This document shows positions 9,564-17,705 of a stretch of 64,000 bases of DNA, piece after piece (the stretch's first letter is position 1; each line of letters opens with the position of its first letter). Under the pieces are notes generated by a model, which searched no databases, was not told the origin of the DNA, and saw nothing but the letters and a program-made list of their open reading frames with translations. The position numbers and the translations under genes were made by a program. The DNA lies in NCBI GenBank assembly GCA_001708385.1, contig CP012388.1, positions 2,852,001-2,916,000 on the forward strand, read 5' to 3'. The DNA is from Flavobacterium psychrophilum (GTDB taxonomy: Bacteria > Bacteroidota > Bacteroidia > Flavobacteriales > Flavobacteriaceae).

Positions 9564-10214
9564 ATGAAGAAATTTTTTATTGGGATAGTTTCGCTACTGT
9601 CCCTGCAAGCAGCCTTGGCGCAAAGCCTCGAAAAAATGCAATGGTTTAACGAGCCTGCAAAATGGGAAATTAAAAACAATGCACTAACCATGCAGGTTAC
9701 CCCAAAAAGCGACTACTGGCGCATATCGCACTATGGCTTTACGGTAGATGATGCTCCGTTTTATTACACTACCTATGGCGGTGAATTTGAAGCTAAAGTA
9801 AAGATCACAGGCGCATACAAAGTCCGTTTTGACCAGATGGGGCTCATGCTTCGCATCGACGAAAAGAACTATATAAAAACAGGTGTGGAATTCGTAGACG
9901 GTAAATTTAATATCAGCACTGTTGTAACACATGATAAAAGCGACTGGAGCGTAACTACCCTTGATAAAGCACCGCCATTTGTATGGATAAAAGTAGTACG
10001 CAGGCTGGATGCTGTTGAGGTGTTCTACTCGTATGATGATAAGACCTATGTTATGACCCGTAACGCGCCACTACAGGACAATACTCCGGTGATGGTGGGG
10101 CTTATGGCTGCCTGCCCGGATGGAAACGGCTTTGAGGCTAAATTTGAGAATTTCACAGTGAAGCACCTTCCGGACCAAAGAAGGCTTGAGTGGTTAAAAA
10201 ATCATCAGGAATAG
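9564..10214 (+). CDS. Secreted DUF1349 concanavalin-like protein
   Basis: The 216-residue protein has a signal peptide (1-19, cleavage after ALA) and a jelly-roll domain of the DUF1349 type: MQWFNEPAKWEIKNNALTMQVTPKSDYWRISHYG at the start, then KVRFDQMGLMLRIDEKNYIKTGVEF and the WIKVVRRLDAVEVFYSYDDKTY strand pairs. Related proteins bind glycans or act beside glycoside hydrolases. It sits between the GH3 and acyltransferase genes, three bases before the latter. No catalytic residues are evident, so a binding or accessory role is likely. Confidence 0.85.
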   Translation: MKKFFIGIVSLLSLQAALAQSLEKMQWFNEPAKWEIKNNALTMQVTPKSDYWRISHYGFTVDDAPFYYTTYGGEFEAKVKITGAYKVRFDQMGLMLRIDEKNYIKTGVEFVDGKFNISTVVTHDKSDWSVTTLDKAPPFVWIKVVRRLDAVEVFYSYDDKTYVMTRNAPLQDNTPVMVGLMAACPDGNGFEAKFENFTVKHLPDQRRLEWLKNHQE

Positions 10215-10217
10215 CAG

Positions 10218-11273
10218 ATGAAGCCGCATTACCCAATTCTTGATGGCCTGCGCGGAACAGCAGCCATTCTGGTTGTTATCTTCCATCTGATTGAGGCAAT
10301 TTACCCCGATGTAAACATCCACCCCATGCACCACGCCTTTTTAGCGGTCGATTTTTTCTTCTTGCTATCGGGGTTTGTAGTTGGTTATGCTTATGATGAC
10401 CGCTGGGAAAGAATGACTATAAAAGACTTTTTTAAGATACGCCTGGTACGGTTGCATCCGTTGGTAATTGTTAGTTCGCTTATTGCCGGTGCCTGTATAT
10501 TGCTTGATCCATATACGGAGAGTGTACAGAAATTTAGTTTTCTGCAAGTGACGGGCATAACCCTGCTTGCAATGACATTACTACCGGTGCCCGATGTGAG
10601 GGGTTGGAATGAAACACACTCTATCAACGGGCCATTCTGGTCGCTGTTGCAGGAATACATAGCCAACCTTGTATATGCTGTTATCGGCAGGAAGCTAAAC
10701 AGGACAGCCTTATGGATACTCGTGATTATATGTGCCATAGCACTGACAATAACGGCTTCGTGGCGTGGCAATCTTGGTACGGGCTGGGGCTTTGATACCT
10801 TCTGGATAGCCTTTGTCAGGATGATGTTCCCGTTTTTTGCGGGTCTATTGCTTTTCCGTACAGGGAAGCTTATCAGGATTAAAAATGCTTATTTGTGGTG
10901 TTCGGTAGCCCTAACCGTGTTGTTCTGCCTGCCTACCTTCAGGTTCAACGGTTTGTACGAAGCAGCTGTTATTATTTTTGCTTTCCCCCTTATCGTTGCG
11001 GCGGGAGCAGGGGGTAGCATAAACGGAAAACGGGCGAAACTTTGTAAGTTCTCCGGCGATATTTCGTATCCTATTTACATACTGCATTACCCTTTCATCT
11101 ACATTTATACATCGTGGATATATGCCGAAAAACCGGATACCATAACTATATGGTATGTCGCTATAGGTCTGAGTATATTCTTTGTACTTTTGGCGTATGC
11201 CGTGCTTAAGCTATATGATGAGCCAGTAAGGAAATGGCTGAAAGATAAATTTATTACAAGAAGAACAGTATAA
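10218..11273 (+). CDS. Membrane acyltransferase family 3
   Basis: A 351-residue, ten-helix membrane protein of the acyltransferase-3 family (OafA/NodX type), which moves acyl groups onto sugars. The diagnostic start MKPHYPILDGLRGTAAILVVIFHL holds the conserved Arg12 and catalytic His23. Further family marks are FFLLSGFVVGY and an Asp-rich extracytoplasmic loop. It is co-directional with the GH3/DUF1349 genes and ends the operon at a strong terminator. The acceptor is unknown, possibly an exported or imported glycan. Confidence 0.88.
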   Translation: MKPHYPILDGLRGTAAILVVIFHLIEAIYPDVNIHPMHHAFLAVDFFFLLSGFVVGYAYDDRWERMTIKDFFKIRLVRLHPLVIVSSLIAGACILLDPYTESVQKFSFLQVTGITLLAMTLLPVPDVRGWNETHSINGPFWSLLQEYIANLVYAVIGRKLNRTALWILVIICAIALTITASWRGNLGTGWGFDTFWIAFVRMMFPFFAGLLLFRTGKLIRIKNAYLWCSVALTVLFCLPTFRFNGLYEAAVIIFAFPLIVAAGAGGSINGKRAKLCKFSGDISYPIYILHYPFIYIYTSWIYAEKPDTITIWYVAIGLSIFFVLLAYAVLKLYDEPVRKWLKDKFITRRTV

Positions 11274-11290
11274 CAAACCTACTCTTACAA

Positions 11291-11327
11291 AATGCCGCTA
11301 AAGATTTGCTTAGCGGCATTTTTTTGT
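11291..11327 (+). terminator. Terminator of the GH3-DUF1349-acyltransferase operon
   Basis: An 11-bp perfect stem AATGCCGCTAA / TTAGCGGCATT (11291-11301, 11310-11320) followed by seven T. Confidence 0.9.
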
Positions 11328-11370
11328 TTACAGCATTCATATTTAACATTTTTGGGCATACTAATTGTTT

Positions 11371-11390
11371 ATATTACAACGTTGTAATAT
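11371..11390. promoter_or_regulatory. Perfect 20-bp palindrome, operator-like
   Basis: ATATTACAACGTTGTAATAT is a perfect inverted repeat with the same AACGTT centre as the site at 7223-7238. It lies in the 327-base gap (11274-11600) between the acyltransferase terminator and the PAP2 gene, about 210 bases before the latter. Nothing else stands out in that gap. Confidence 0.55.
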
Positions 11391-11600
11391 GCTAAAGTAT
11401 AGCTGTTTATTTTGTGTTTAATTTTAAAAGGGCATTTTGTTCCGTTTCATTTTTTAACATTCGGCGAAAGCCAAATCTTTATTATCCCTACTATATAACA
11501 AAACAAATTGAGGCTGTTGGGCTGTTGTCTGATTTTGATGCAGCGTAATAATGCCAAGGAATGCATGTGTGTGGAATAGTTTAATTTATATGGAACTAGA

Positions 11601-12485
11601 ATGAGAATAAGAGGATTTTTGTTATCGGTTGTTTTGGGTATATCTTCATTTGCCGCAATGGCACAAACCGATTCGCTTTCGGAACCAAAAGATAAGGTAC
11701 GTTTTAAAGAATTTAATATCCCGGCAGTAAAGGCCAAAGATTCTGTTGCGTCTAAGCAGCGTCACGATCCACCCAAATCGCTGCAACAGGCTGTTGCCGA
11801 AAACAAGCAGAAGGATTCGCTGGTACTGCAATCTAAGGCAAAACCCGGTTTTATCCGAAAAACTGTTTTACCGGTATCTATGATAGCGGTTGGAGTTTTA
11901 ATAAGCAAAAGTGCTTTTGAGCGTTCTGTAAAAAACGAGGTGCAGGATGCCTTGGGTAATAACTTTCACACCAAGATTGACGACTACACCCGCTATGCAC
12001 CTATAGTGCAGTTGTATGCTGCCGATGCTTTTGGCGTAAAAGCTAAAAACCATTGGTTTGACCAGACAAAAAACCTGGCTATATCATACATTATTACCGA
12101 TTTTGTAATTAATTCATTAAAGGACAATGTACATAAAATACGCCCTGATGTTGAAATGGGAGACGGGTCGTTTCCATCAGCGCACACAGCCCAGGCTTTT
12201 ACAACGGCAGCGGTATTGTATGAGGAGTTTAAAGATACAAGTCCGTTATTAGCATACAGCGGATATGCCTTTGCTACTGCTACCGGTACAATGCGTATTA
12301 TGAACAATGCACATTGGTTTAGCGATGTCGTTGTAGGAGCCGGAATTGGTATACTGGTAACTAAGCTGGTATATATGCTGGATCCGATTATCAAGTGGAA
12401 CCCGTTTAAAAAGAAGAAAGATATAACCATTCTACCCCAAATTGCGGGCAACGGATATGGTGTGTACGTAGGGTATAAGTTTTAG
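11601..12485 (+). CDS. Secreted/periplasmic PAP2-family phosphatase
   Basis: The 294-residue protein has a signal peptide (1-21) and a low-complexity lysine-rich stretch (25-85). The PAP2 domain follows, with its three catalytic motifs intact: K-x6-RP (KDNVHKIRP, about 174-182), PSAH (192-195) and R232...H238...D242 (MRIMNNAHWFSDV). PAP2 enzymes dephosphorylate lipid phosphates such as undecaprenyl pyrophosphate or phosphatidic acid. The long spacer before the catalytic domain is unlike typical E. coli PgpB. A weak terminator follows at 12507. Confidence 0.88.
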   Translation: MRIRGFLLSVVLGISSFAAMAQTDSLSEPKDKVRFKEFNIPAVKAKDSVASKQRHDPPKSLQQAVAENKQKDSLVLQSKAKPGFIRKTVLPVSMIAVGVLISKSAFERSVKNEVQDALGNNFHTKIDDYTRYAPIVQLYAADAFGVKAKNHWFDQTKNLAISYIITDFVINSLKDNVHKIRPDVEMGDGSFPSAHTAQAFTTAAVLYEEFKDTSPLLAYSGYAFATATGTMRIMNNAHWFSDVVVGAGIGILVTKLVYMLDPIIKWNPFKKKKDITILPQIAGNGYGVYVGYKF

Positions 12486-12506
12486 AAAAAAATATATAGA
12501 ATGAAT

Positions 12507-12537
12507 GCCGCTCTTAATGAGTGGCTTTTTGTTTTTT
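12507..12537 (+). terminator. Terminator after the PAP2 gene
   Basis: Seven-bp stem GCCGCTC / GAGTGGC (12507-12513, 12519-12525) with a T-rich tail. Confidence 0.7.
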
Positions 12538-12748
12538 GGTAAAAAGTAATGGGTACCATATTTAATATTTATATAATTATTTATGATGTAAAAAATTCGT
12601 CTAAATATTTAATATTCGTAACGTTAGCCTGATAATTTTAAAATGATTTGGGAGGCTGTACTTAACATACGTTGCTGTCCTTTGTTTACAATGATTATTT
12701 AAACAATAGCAAACGGTAAAATAAGTCCAATCAACTAAATCAATCTAA

Positions 12749-13675
12749 ATGAAAAAAAATGTACTAAAAGTATTGGGAGCTTTCTCTCTACTATTATTTA
12801 TCCAGTGTTCAGATGCGTCGCTTGAAGAAGTCGATGAAGTAGTATTTAATACTAAGGCAAAAGCGGTTGTGAATGTAAATCCTTTCCTTAACTGTGGGTG
12901 CAGCGAAAGCAGCACAAAAATTACAGGTAACGATGCTGCAAACTGGGCGTCTAAATTTGCGCCGCTTGTGAAGTTTGACCGTGCCGCACCGGATTACCCT
13001 ACGTCTGTAGAGGATGTCTGGGCAAGTTCTAACCCTTCGGCTATTAACTGTGGTTCAACCCTTGCGTTAACAAATGCAGTGTCGCCATCGGCACCAAATT
13101 TTCCGACATATTATGACGTGCAGCAGCACCCTTCTGACGCCGATAAGGTATTTATAGATTACTGGTTTACCTACAAACGCCAGGAACCTTGCGCAGCAGG
13201 GCAGGGTGGTCATGATTACGACTGGGAACATGTAGTTATACAGTTTAAAAAATCAACGCAGAGAATCGTTACTGTTACTTATTTTCAGCATGGTGGCTGG
13301 TACACTAAAGACTGGAGGAATGTAGCAGCAGGAACAAGGCTTGTTGCTTTTGTTGGTAAAAAAGCACATGGAATGTACCACGATTCGCGTTCAAGCAGTT
13401 TCTTTGGTTTTGAGTGTACCTATTATGGCGATTACAGGAATCCGGCGGATGCAGGTGATGAATTTGGCGCTTGGAACAACCTGTTACAGATGAGCTGCGA
13501 GAAAACCGAATTTAATTTTAGCGGTACATGGGGAGCTTCGGGTAAAGGGCCTCTGTTCCGTGACCGCGGTTACTGGAATTTTGCAGGCTGTAAAGGTTCT
13601 GACGGTCTTTTTGGTACCGATGGATGCAGTGCATCTGATTTTGCAGTAGGAACGATACTGGGTAGTATCAATTAA
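12749..13675 (+). CDS. Lipoprotein with an NPP1/Vps62-like domain
   Basis: The 308-residue protein has a lipoprotein signal (hydrophobic LLLFIQC, acylated Cys near residue 20, followed by acidic residues). The mature part contains FAPLVKFDRAAPDYPTSVEDVW, a DYWFTYKRQEPCAAGQGGHDYDWEHVVIQF core and a later KKAHGMYHD. The GGHDYDWEH segment aligns with the GHRHDWEH heptapeptide of NPP1/NEP1-like (NLP) proteins and with Vps62/DUF946-type folds, where it lies in a metal-binding groove. It has several Cys, fitting an exported protein. There is no sorting domain, so outer-membrane anchoring by lipid is likely. Toxin activity is not implied by the fold alone. Confidence 0.6.
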   Translation: MKKNVLKVLGAFSLLLFIQCSDASLEEVDEVVFNTKAKAVVNVNPFLNCGCSESSTKITGNDAANWASKFAPLVKFDRAAPDYPTSVEDVWASSNPSAINCGSTLALTNAVSPSAPNFPTYYDVQQHPSDADKVFIDYWFTYKRQEPCAAGQGGHDYDWEHVVIQFKKSTQRIVTVTYFQHGGWYTKDWRNVAAGTRLVAFVGKKAHGMYHDSRSSSFFGFECTYYGDYRNPADAGDEFGAWNNLLQMSCEKTEFNFSGTWGASGKGPLFRDRGYWNFAGCKGSDGLFGTDGCSASDFAVGTILGSIN

Positions 13676-13702
13676 TAAAAATAACCGTTTGCTATTGTTA
13701 TT

Positions 13703-13730
13703 AAGCTACTCTTAAGGAGTGGCTTTTTTT
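13703..13730 (+). terminator. Terminator after the NPP1-like gene
   Basis: Stem AGCTACTC / GAGTGGCT (13704-13711, 13717-13724) followed by a T run. Confidence 0.75.
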
Positions 13731-13765
13731 ATGCTTCGGATAAATGCAAAATGATGTAAAAAAGA

Positions 13766-13790
13766 AAAGCTTCCGCATTGCGGAAGCTTT
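13766..13790 (-). terminator. Terminator of the Thr/Glu-rich lipoprotein gene
   Basis: Perfect 11-bp inverted repeat AAAGCTTCCGC / GCGGAAGCTTT; read on the minus strand it is followed by a T-rich run. Confidence 0.85.
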
Positions 13791-13826
13791 CAATACTTTA
13801 ACTAGTGTTACTAGCCTTGCAAATTC

Positions 13827-14036
13827 TTAGTGAGCAGGAGCAGTAGTAGTTGTAGTAGTTGAATCTACAGTAGTAGTTGTAGCAGAATCAGCAACTGGTG
13901 CAGTTTCTTCAACTGGAGCAGTTTCAGTTTCTGTAGTTACTTCTGTTTCTGTAGTTTCAGTTTCTTTAGCTGCATCTTTACAAGAAACAACGCTCATCAT
14001 AGCTACTAGTGCTAGGCTTAAAACAACTTTTTTCAT
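13827..14036 (-). CDS. Small Thr/Glu-rich lipoprotein
   Basis: A 69-residue protein with a lipoprotein signal (MKKVVLSLALVAMMSVVSC, Cys19) and a mature part of almost only Thr, Glu, Ala, Val, Pro and Ser, running through acidic TET/TETE repeats into a TTTT-rich tail. It has its own consensus promoter and terminator, so it is a real, probably well-expressed single gene. The tail looks like a disordered spacer, O-glycosylation target or surface coat. No function is known to me. Confidence 0.8.
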   Translation of the reverse strand: MKKVVLSLALVAMMSVVSCKDAAKETETTETEVTTETETAPVEETAPVADSATTTTVDSTTTTTTAPAH

Positions 14037-14072
14037 CTTACTAAATTATAAAGGTTAATTATTAATTCGGAG

Positions 14073-14100
14073 CAAAGATATAAATTTTTTGATATCACAA
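14073..14100 (-). promoter_or_regulatory. Promoter of the small lipoprotein gene
   Basis: On the minus strand TTG (14100-14098), 17 bases, TATCTTTG (14080-14073). The transcript would have a leader of about 30 bases. Confidence 0.7.
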
Positions 14101-14267
14101 AATATTTCGTGCAAAATTTTTTATAAATCTTTTTCCCTTTAAAATCAATGGTTTGCGGGCATCGTATTGCATTTTGACATTAGGTTTTTTCTGTACATGC
14201 CCGCATGATATTCTTAAGACAGCTTTTTGATATTTGCACTCCGTTTTTTTAACGTAAAAATAGGGAG

Positions 14268-16403
14268 TTATTTACCTACAACTTTCATCTCGTCTACCAA
14301 GTGTTTTGCCCCGGCATACTTATCTATTATAAATAAAACATAGCGCATATCTACCATAATGTTACGGCAAATAGACGGGTCGTAATGAATGTCGCTCATC
14401 GTTCCTTCCCAAACACGGTCAAAGTTTAAACCTATAAGGTTTCCTTTTGCGTCTATAGCAGGGCTTCCTGAGTTACCGCCGGTAGTATGGTTAGTACCAA
14501 TAAAGCAGACAGGCATTTTGCCTTTGTCGGCATAAGGACCATAATCTTTAGCATTGTAAAGGTCTATCAGCTTTTGAGGCACATCAAATTCATAATCGCC
14601 CGGCACATATTTTTCCATCACACCATCAAGGTAGGTAACAGGCTTGTAGTACGTAGCATCTTTAGGCTCATAGCCATTTACCTTACCGTATGTAACACGC
14701 AGGGTGCTGTTAGCATCGGGGAAAATGCGTGCATCTTTCGGGCTCAGTTCTAATATGCCTTTCATATACGTACGCTGTAAAGCAGCGATCCTTAAATTGA
14801 TCTCATCATGTTTAGGCGCAACGTTTGCCAGATAGGCATCGGTCATAGCTTTTATAAGCTTATAGCCTTTATCCTGGTTAAGGCGTGCAATAACGGTTTT
14901 TGCATCGCCTTCAAGCAATGCTTTTACACCGCTGTATGAAGTTAGTTTAGACTGTCCGTATACTTCGGTAGTCATTCCTTTAAAATCAGTGGTGTTCAGC
15001 TCTTTCGGAAGAAACTGCTTAGGTGATTTGGTAGCGTAAAGTTCTATAAGCTGCTCGAATATTTTTTCATCAACATTTTTGTTGAAATCCTTATACGTTT
15101 CTTCAAGGCTGGCAATAGTGTTGTTACGCCTGTCGTTAAATGATTGCTCGCCACGTGCATTGAAGATTTGCTCCAACTGGTATAACCTATAACCTACCGT
15201 AAGAAGTTCTGTATTACGAAGGGCAACTTCGGTAAAGTAATCCCTGCTTAATGCATAGGGTGCAATCTCGGTATAATTCTTTTCGAAATCAGCGATCAGG
15301 TTTCCGTACTCTGCCTGTTTGCCGGCTTTGGCGACTTTAGCAAGGAAATCTTTTTCGAATGCTCTTTTTATAGCAATAGCATTTGTTTTTTTAAGGCCCA
15401 GTGTTTCGCCTATCCATTTTTTCCAGTAGTTGGCAATGCTTGCATATTTGGCAGCATACTGAATTTTAATGGCCTGGTCTTTACGCATAAAGCCGTCGGC
15501 AACTTTAAGGGCCGCTTCCCTGATCTCTATTTTAGCCGGGTTAAGGCTGTTCACGATCTGGTCTACCGCAACAGCAGGAAGGTACTCTGTAGTCCTGCCC
15601 GGGTAACCAAATACAAGTGTAAAATCATTCTCTTTAACACCGTCTATAGATACAGGGAAGAAGTGTTTTGGAGTATACGGCACGTTGTCTTTAGAATATT
15701 TTGCCGGTTTGTTGTCTTTACCCGCATAGATGCGGAAAAGCGAAAAATCGCCTGTATGCCTTGGCCAAACCCAGTTGTCGGTATCCGATCCGAATTTACC
15801 AATTGATGATGGCGGTGCACCTACAAGGCGAACGTCTTCAAAAGTTTCGGTCACAAAACGCATGTACTGGTTGCCTTCGTAAAATGTACGTATGCTGTTA
15901 CCCTGCCACGATTCTTTAGGAAGCGTGTTGGTAAGGCGCGTAATGTTTTCCTGTATTTTTTTCTGTTTGTCTTTTTCGTTTGTAAGTGTAACCACGCCTT
16001 CAAGAACCTGGCTGGTTACATCTTCAATTCGTACAATAAAAGTAACCTCAAGATCCGGGTTTGGCAGCTCTTCGGCAAGGCTCATCGCCCAAAATCCGTT
16101 AGCAAGGTAATCGTGGTCTACAGTAGAATGGGATTGTATCTCGCCAAAACCACAGTGGTGGTTGGTAAGCAATAATCCTTTTGAAGAGATAACCTCCGAT
16201 GTACACCCGCCGTTAAATTGCGGTACAGCATCTTTAAGGCTCGAATTGTTTACATCATAAATGTCGGCAGCGGTCATTTTCATGCCCAGGCTTTTCATTT
16301 CTTTTTCATTCATTCCCTTAAGCAGGGAAGGTATCCACATACCGCCTTGCTGCGCATAGGCAGGCAGGACAAGTAATAAGACAAGCAGTCGTAATAATCT
16401 CAT
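14268..16403 (-). CDS. S46 dipeptidyl-peptidase, DPP11-like (acidic-specific)
   Basis: The 711-residue periplasmic peptidase releases dipeptides from the N-terminus of peptides. A signal peptide (1-17) precedes a chymotrypsin fold split by a helical domain. Catalytic residues: His83 (TNHHCGFGE), probably Asp219 (RHTGDFS) and Ser645 (GGNSGSP). Arg663 lies 18 residues after the catalytic Ser in LNFDRVWEG. This is the position of Arg673 in Porphyromonas gingivalis DPP11 (Ser655), which gives Asp/Glu preference at P1, while DPP7 has Gly there. The substrate call is therefore DPP11-like. It is transcribed alone and divergent from the Crp-family gene. Confidence 0.92.
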   Translation of the reverse strand: MRLLRLLVLLLVLPAYAQQGGMWIPSLLKGMNEKEMKSLGMKMTAADIYDVNNSSLKDAVPQFNGGCTSEVISSKGLLLTNHHCGFGEIQSHSTVDHDYLANGFWAMSLAEELPNPDLEVTFIVRIEDVTSQVLEGVVTLTNEKDKQKKIQENITRLTNTLPKESWQGNSIRTFYEGNQYMRFVTETFEDVRLVGAPPSSIGKFGSDTDNWVWPRHTGDFSLFRIYAGKDNKPAKYSKDNVPYTPKHFFPVSIDGVKENDFTLVFGYPGRTTEYLPAVAVDQIVNSLNPAKIEIREAALKVADGFMRKDQAIKIQYAAKYASIANYWKKWIGETLGLKKTNAIAIKRAFEKDFLAKVAKAGKQAEYGNLIADFEKNYTEIAPYALSRDYFTEVALRNTELLTVGYRLYQLEQIFNARGEQSFNDRRNNTIASLEETYKDFNKNVDEKIFEQLIELYATKSPKQFLPKELNTTDFKGMTTEVYGQSKLTSYSGVKALLEGDAKTVIARLNQDKGYKLIKAMTDAYLANVAPKHDEINLRIAALQRTYMKGILELSPKDARIFPDANSTLRVTYGKVNGYEPKDATYYKPVTYLDGVMEKYVPGDYEFDVPQKLIDLYNAKDYGPYADKGKMPVCFIGTNHTTGGNSGSPAIDAKGNLIGLNFDRVWEGTMSDIHYDPSICRNIMVDMRYVLFIIDKYAGAKHLVDEMKVVGK

Positions 16404-16496
16404 ATCTTGATTGTATAATTATTTTAGCGTTGCGCAAGTTACACAATATTTATAAAAGGGTGTAATTTGTATCTTCGCCTATATATACTTAGTGTT

Positions 16497-17069
16497 ATGT
16501 TCGATGCAATTGTTACACATATACGAAAACATGTTAGCCTTACCGATGCCGAAGCCGATGTCTTAACCTCATTGCTTACGGTAAGGGATGTAAAAAAGAA
16601 AGAGCATTTGCTTGAAAGCGGGACGGTATGCCATGAGAATTATTTTATATTAAACGGCTGCTTCAGGATGTACCTCATCACTACCAAAGGCGTACAGCAG
16701 GTGATACAATTCGGAATCGAAGACTGGTGGATAACAGACTACGCCAGTTATAAAAGCGGGCTTCCATCTGGTTATTGTATACAGGCTACAGAGAAAGCCA
16801 CAGTTATTGTTCTTGATAAAAAGGATGAGGAAGAAATGTTTTCAAAGCTTCCGCAGATGGAACGTTACTTTAGGCATGTGGCAGAAAAGGCCTATTCGGC
16901 TCAGCTAATGCGTATTCATTATATTTTTAACCTTACGGGAGAGGAGCAGTACCATCTCATGAATAAAAAGTATCCGTGGTTTGTGCAGCGTGTGCCTCAA
17001 TATATGCTGGCTTCTTTTTTAGGCATTACGCCCGAATTTTTAAGTAAGCTCCGCGCTAAAAAAGAATAA
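16497..17069 (+). CDS. Crp/Fnr-family transcription regulator
   Basis: The 190-residue protein has a cyclic-nucleotide-binding-like beta barrel (about 15-120) and a C-terminal helix-turn-helix (VPQYMLASFLGITPEFLSKLRAKK, about 165-189). It lacks the four Cys of oxygen-sensing Fnr and most cAMP-contact residues, so the effector is unknown. I start at the ATG at 16497; an in-frame TTG 30 bases earlier is less likely. The AhpD-like gene about 100 bases downstream is a common neighbour of such regulators in Bacteroidetes and may be its target. Confidence 0.88.
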   Translation: MFDAIVTHIRKHVSLTDAEADVLTSLLTVRDVKKKEHLLESGTVCHENYFILNGCFRMYLITTKGVQQVIQFGIEDWWITDYASYKSGLPSGYCIQATEKATVIVLDKKDEEEMFSKLPQMERYFRHVAEKAYSAQLMRIHYIFNLTGEEQYHLMNKKYPWFVQRVPQYMLASFLGITPEFLSKLRAKKE

Positions 17070-17171
17070 TTTTAAAGGAATTTCATTTCTTAATCTACTT
17101 TAAGTTTTTTGAGGGTTAGTTGATGGAAATTTGTCATGTACAAATCACATAACAAATTAAAAACTAATATC

Positions 17172-17606
17172 ATGGAAAAGCGAATGAACTTTTTTAAAAC
17201 AGAACCGGAAGGGTATAATGCAATGCTTGCAATCTCTAAATACCTTGAAGGAACAGAACTTACCAATATACATAAAGAACTTATTAAGATAAGGGCTTCT
17301 CAAATAAATGGCTGTGCTTTCTGTCTTGATATGCACACTAAAGATGCAAAAAAATATGGCGAGACAGAACAACGCATCTATACCGTAAGTGCCTGGAGGG
17401 ACACTCCTTTCTTTACGAAAGAAGAACAGGCTATACTTGCCTTAACCGAAGAAGTTACGCTTATCTCTAACCATGTTTCTGATAAAACCTATAATGAGGC
17501 GGTAGCTGTTCTTGGCGAAAAATATACTGCGCAGGTTATTATGACGGTTATTGTAATTAACGGCTGGAATCGTATTGCCATCACCACGGGTATGATGCCG
17601 GTGTAA
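17172..17606 (+). CDS. Carboxymuconolactone decarboxylase / AhpD-like protein
   Basis: A 144-residue all-helical protein of the CMD/AhpD family with the redox motif Cys48-x-x-Cys51 plus His55 (GCAFCLDMHTKDA). In AhpD these act in peroxide reduction with a thiol relay. I start at the ATG at 17172 (MEKRMNFFKT); an upstream in-frame ATG at 17136 lies in the leader. The leader carries an inverted repeat ATTTGT-N5-ACAAAT (17129-17145), possibly the site of the adjacent Crp-family regulator. Confidence 0.88.
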   Translation: MEKRMNFFKTEPEGYNAMLAISKYLEGTELTNIHKELIKIRASQINGCAFCLDMHTKDAKKYGETEQRIYTVSAWRDTPFFTKEEQAILALTEEVTLISNHVSDKTYNEAVAVLGEKYTAQVIMTVIVINGWNRIAITTGMMPV

Positions 17607-17632
17607 TACGTTGACTAGTTATAAAACAAAAA

Positions 17633-17658
17633 AATCCGAAGCATAAGCTTCGGATTCT
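17633..17658. terminator. Bidirectional terminator between the AhpD-like gene and galE
   Basis: Ten-bp perfect stem AATCCGAAGC / GCTTCGGATT (17633-17642, 17647-17656) with an A run on one side and T-rich sequence on the other. Confidence 0.85.
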
Positions 17659-17705
17659 TTGTTATTTATGAGACTGTTTATTGAACACTATTTACTGTGA
17701 ACTAA

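Noticed and set aside
12618..12625. TAACGTTA before the NPP1-like gene
   Set aside because: Only eight bases and not extended; too weak to call as a site like those at 7223 and 11371.
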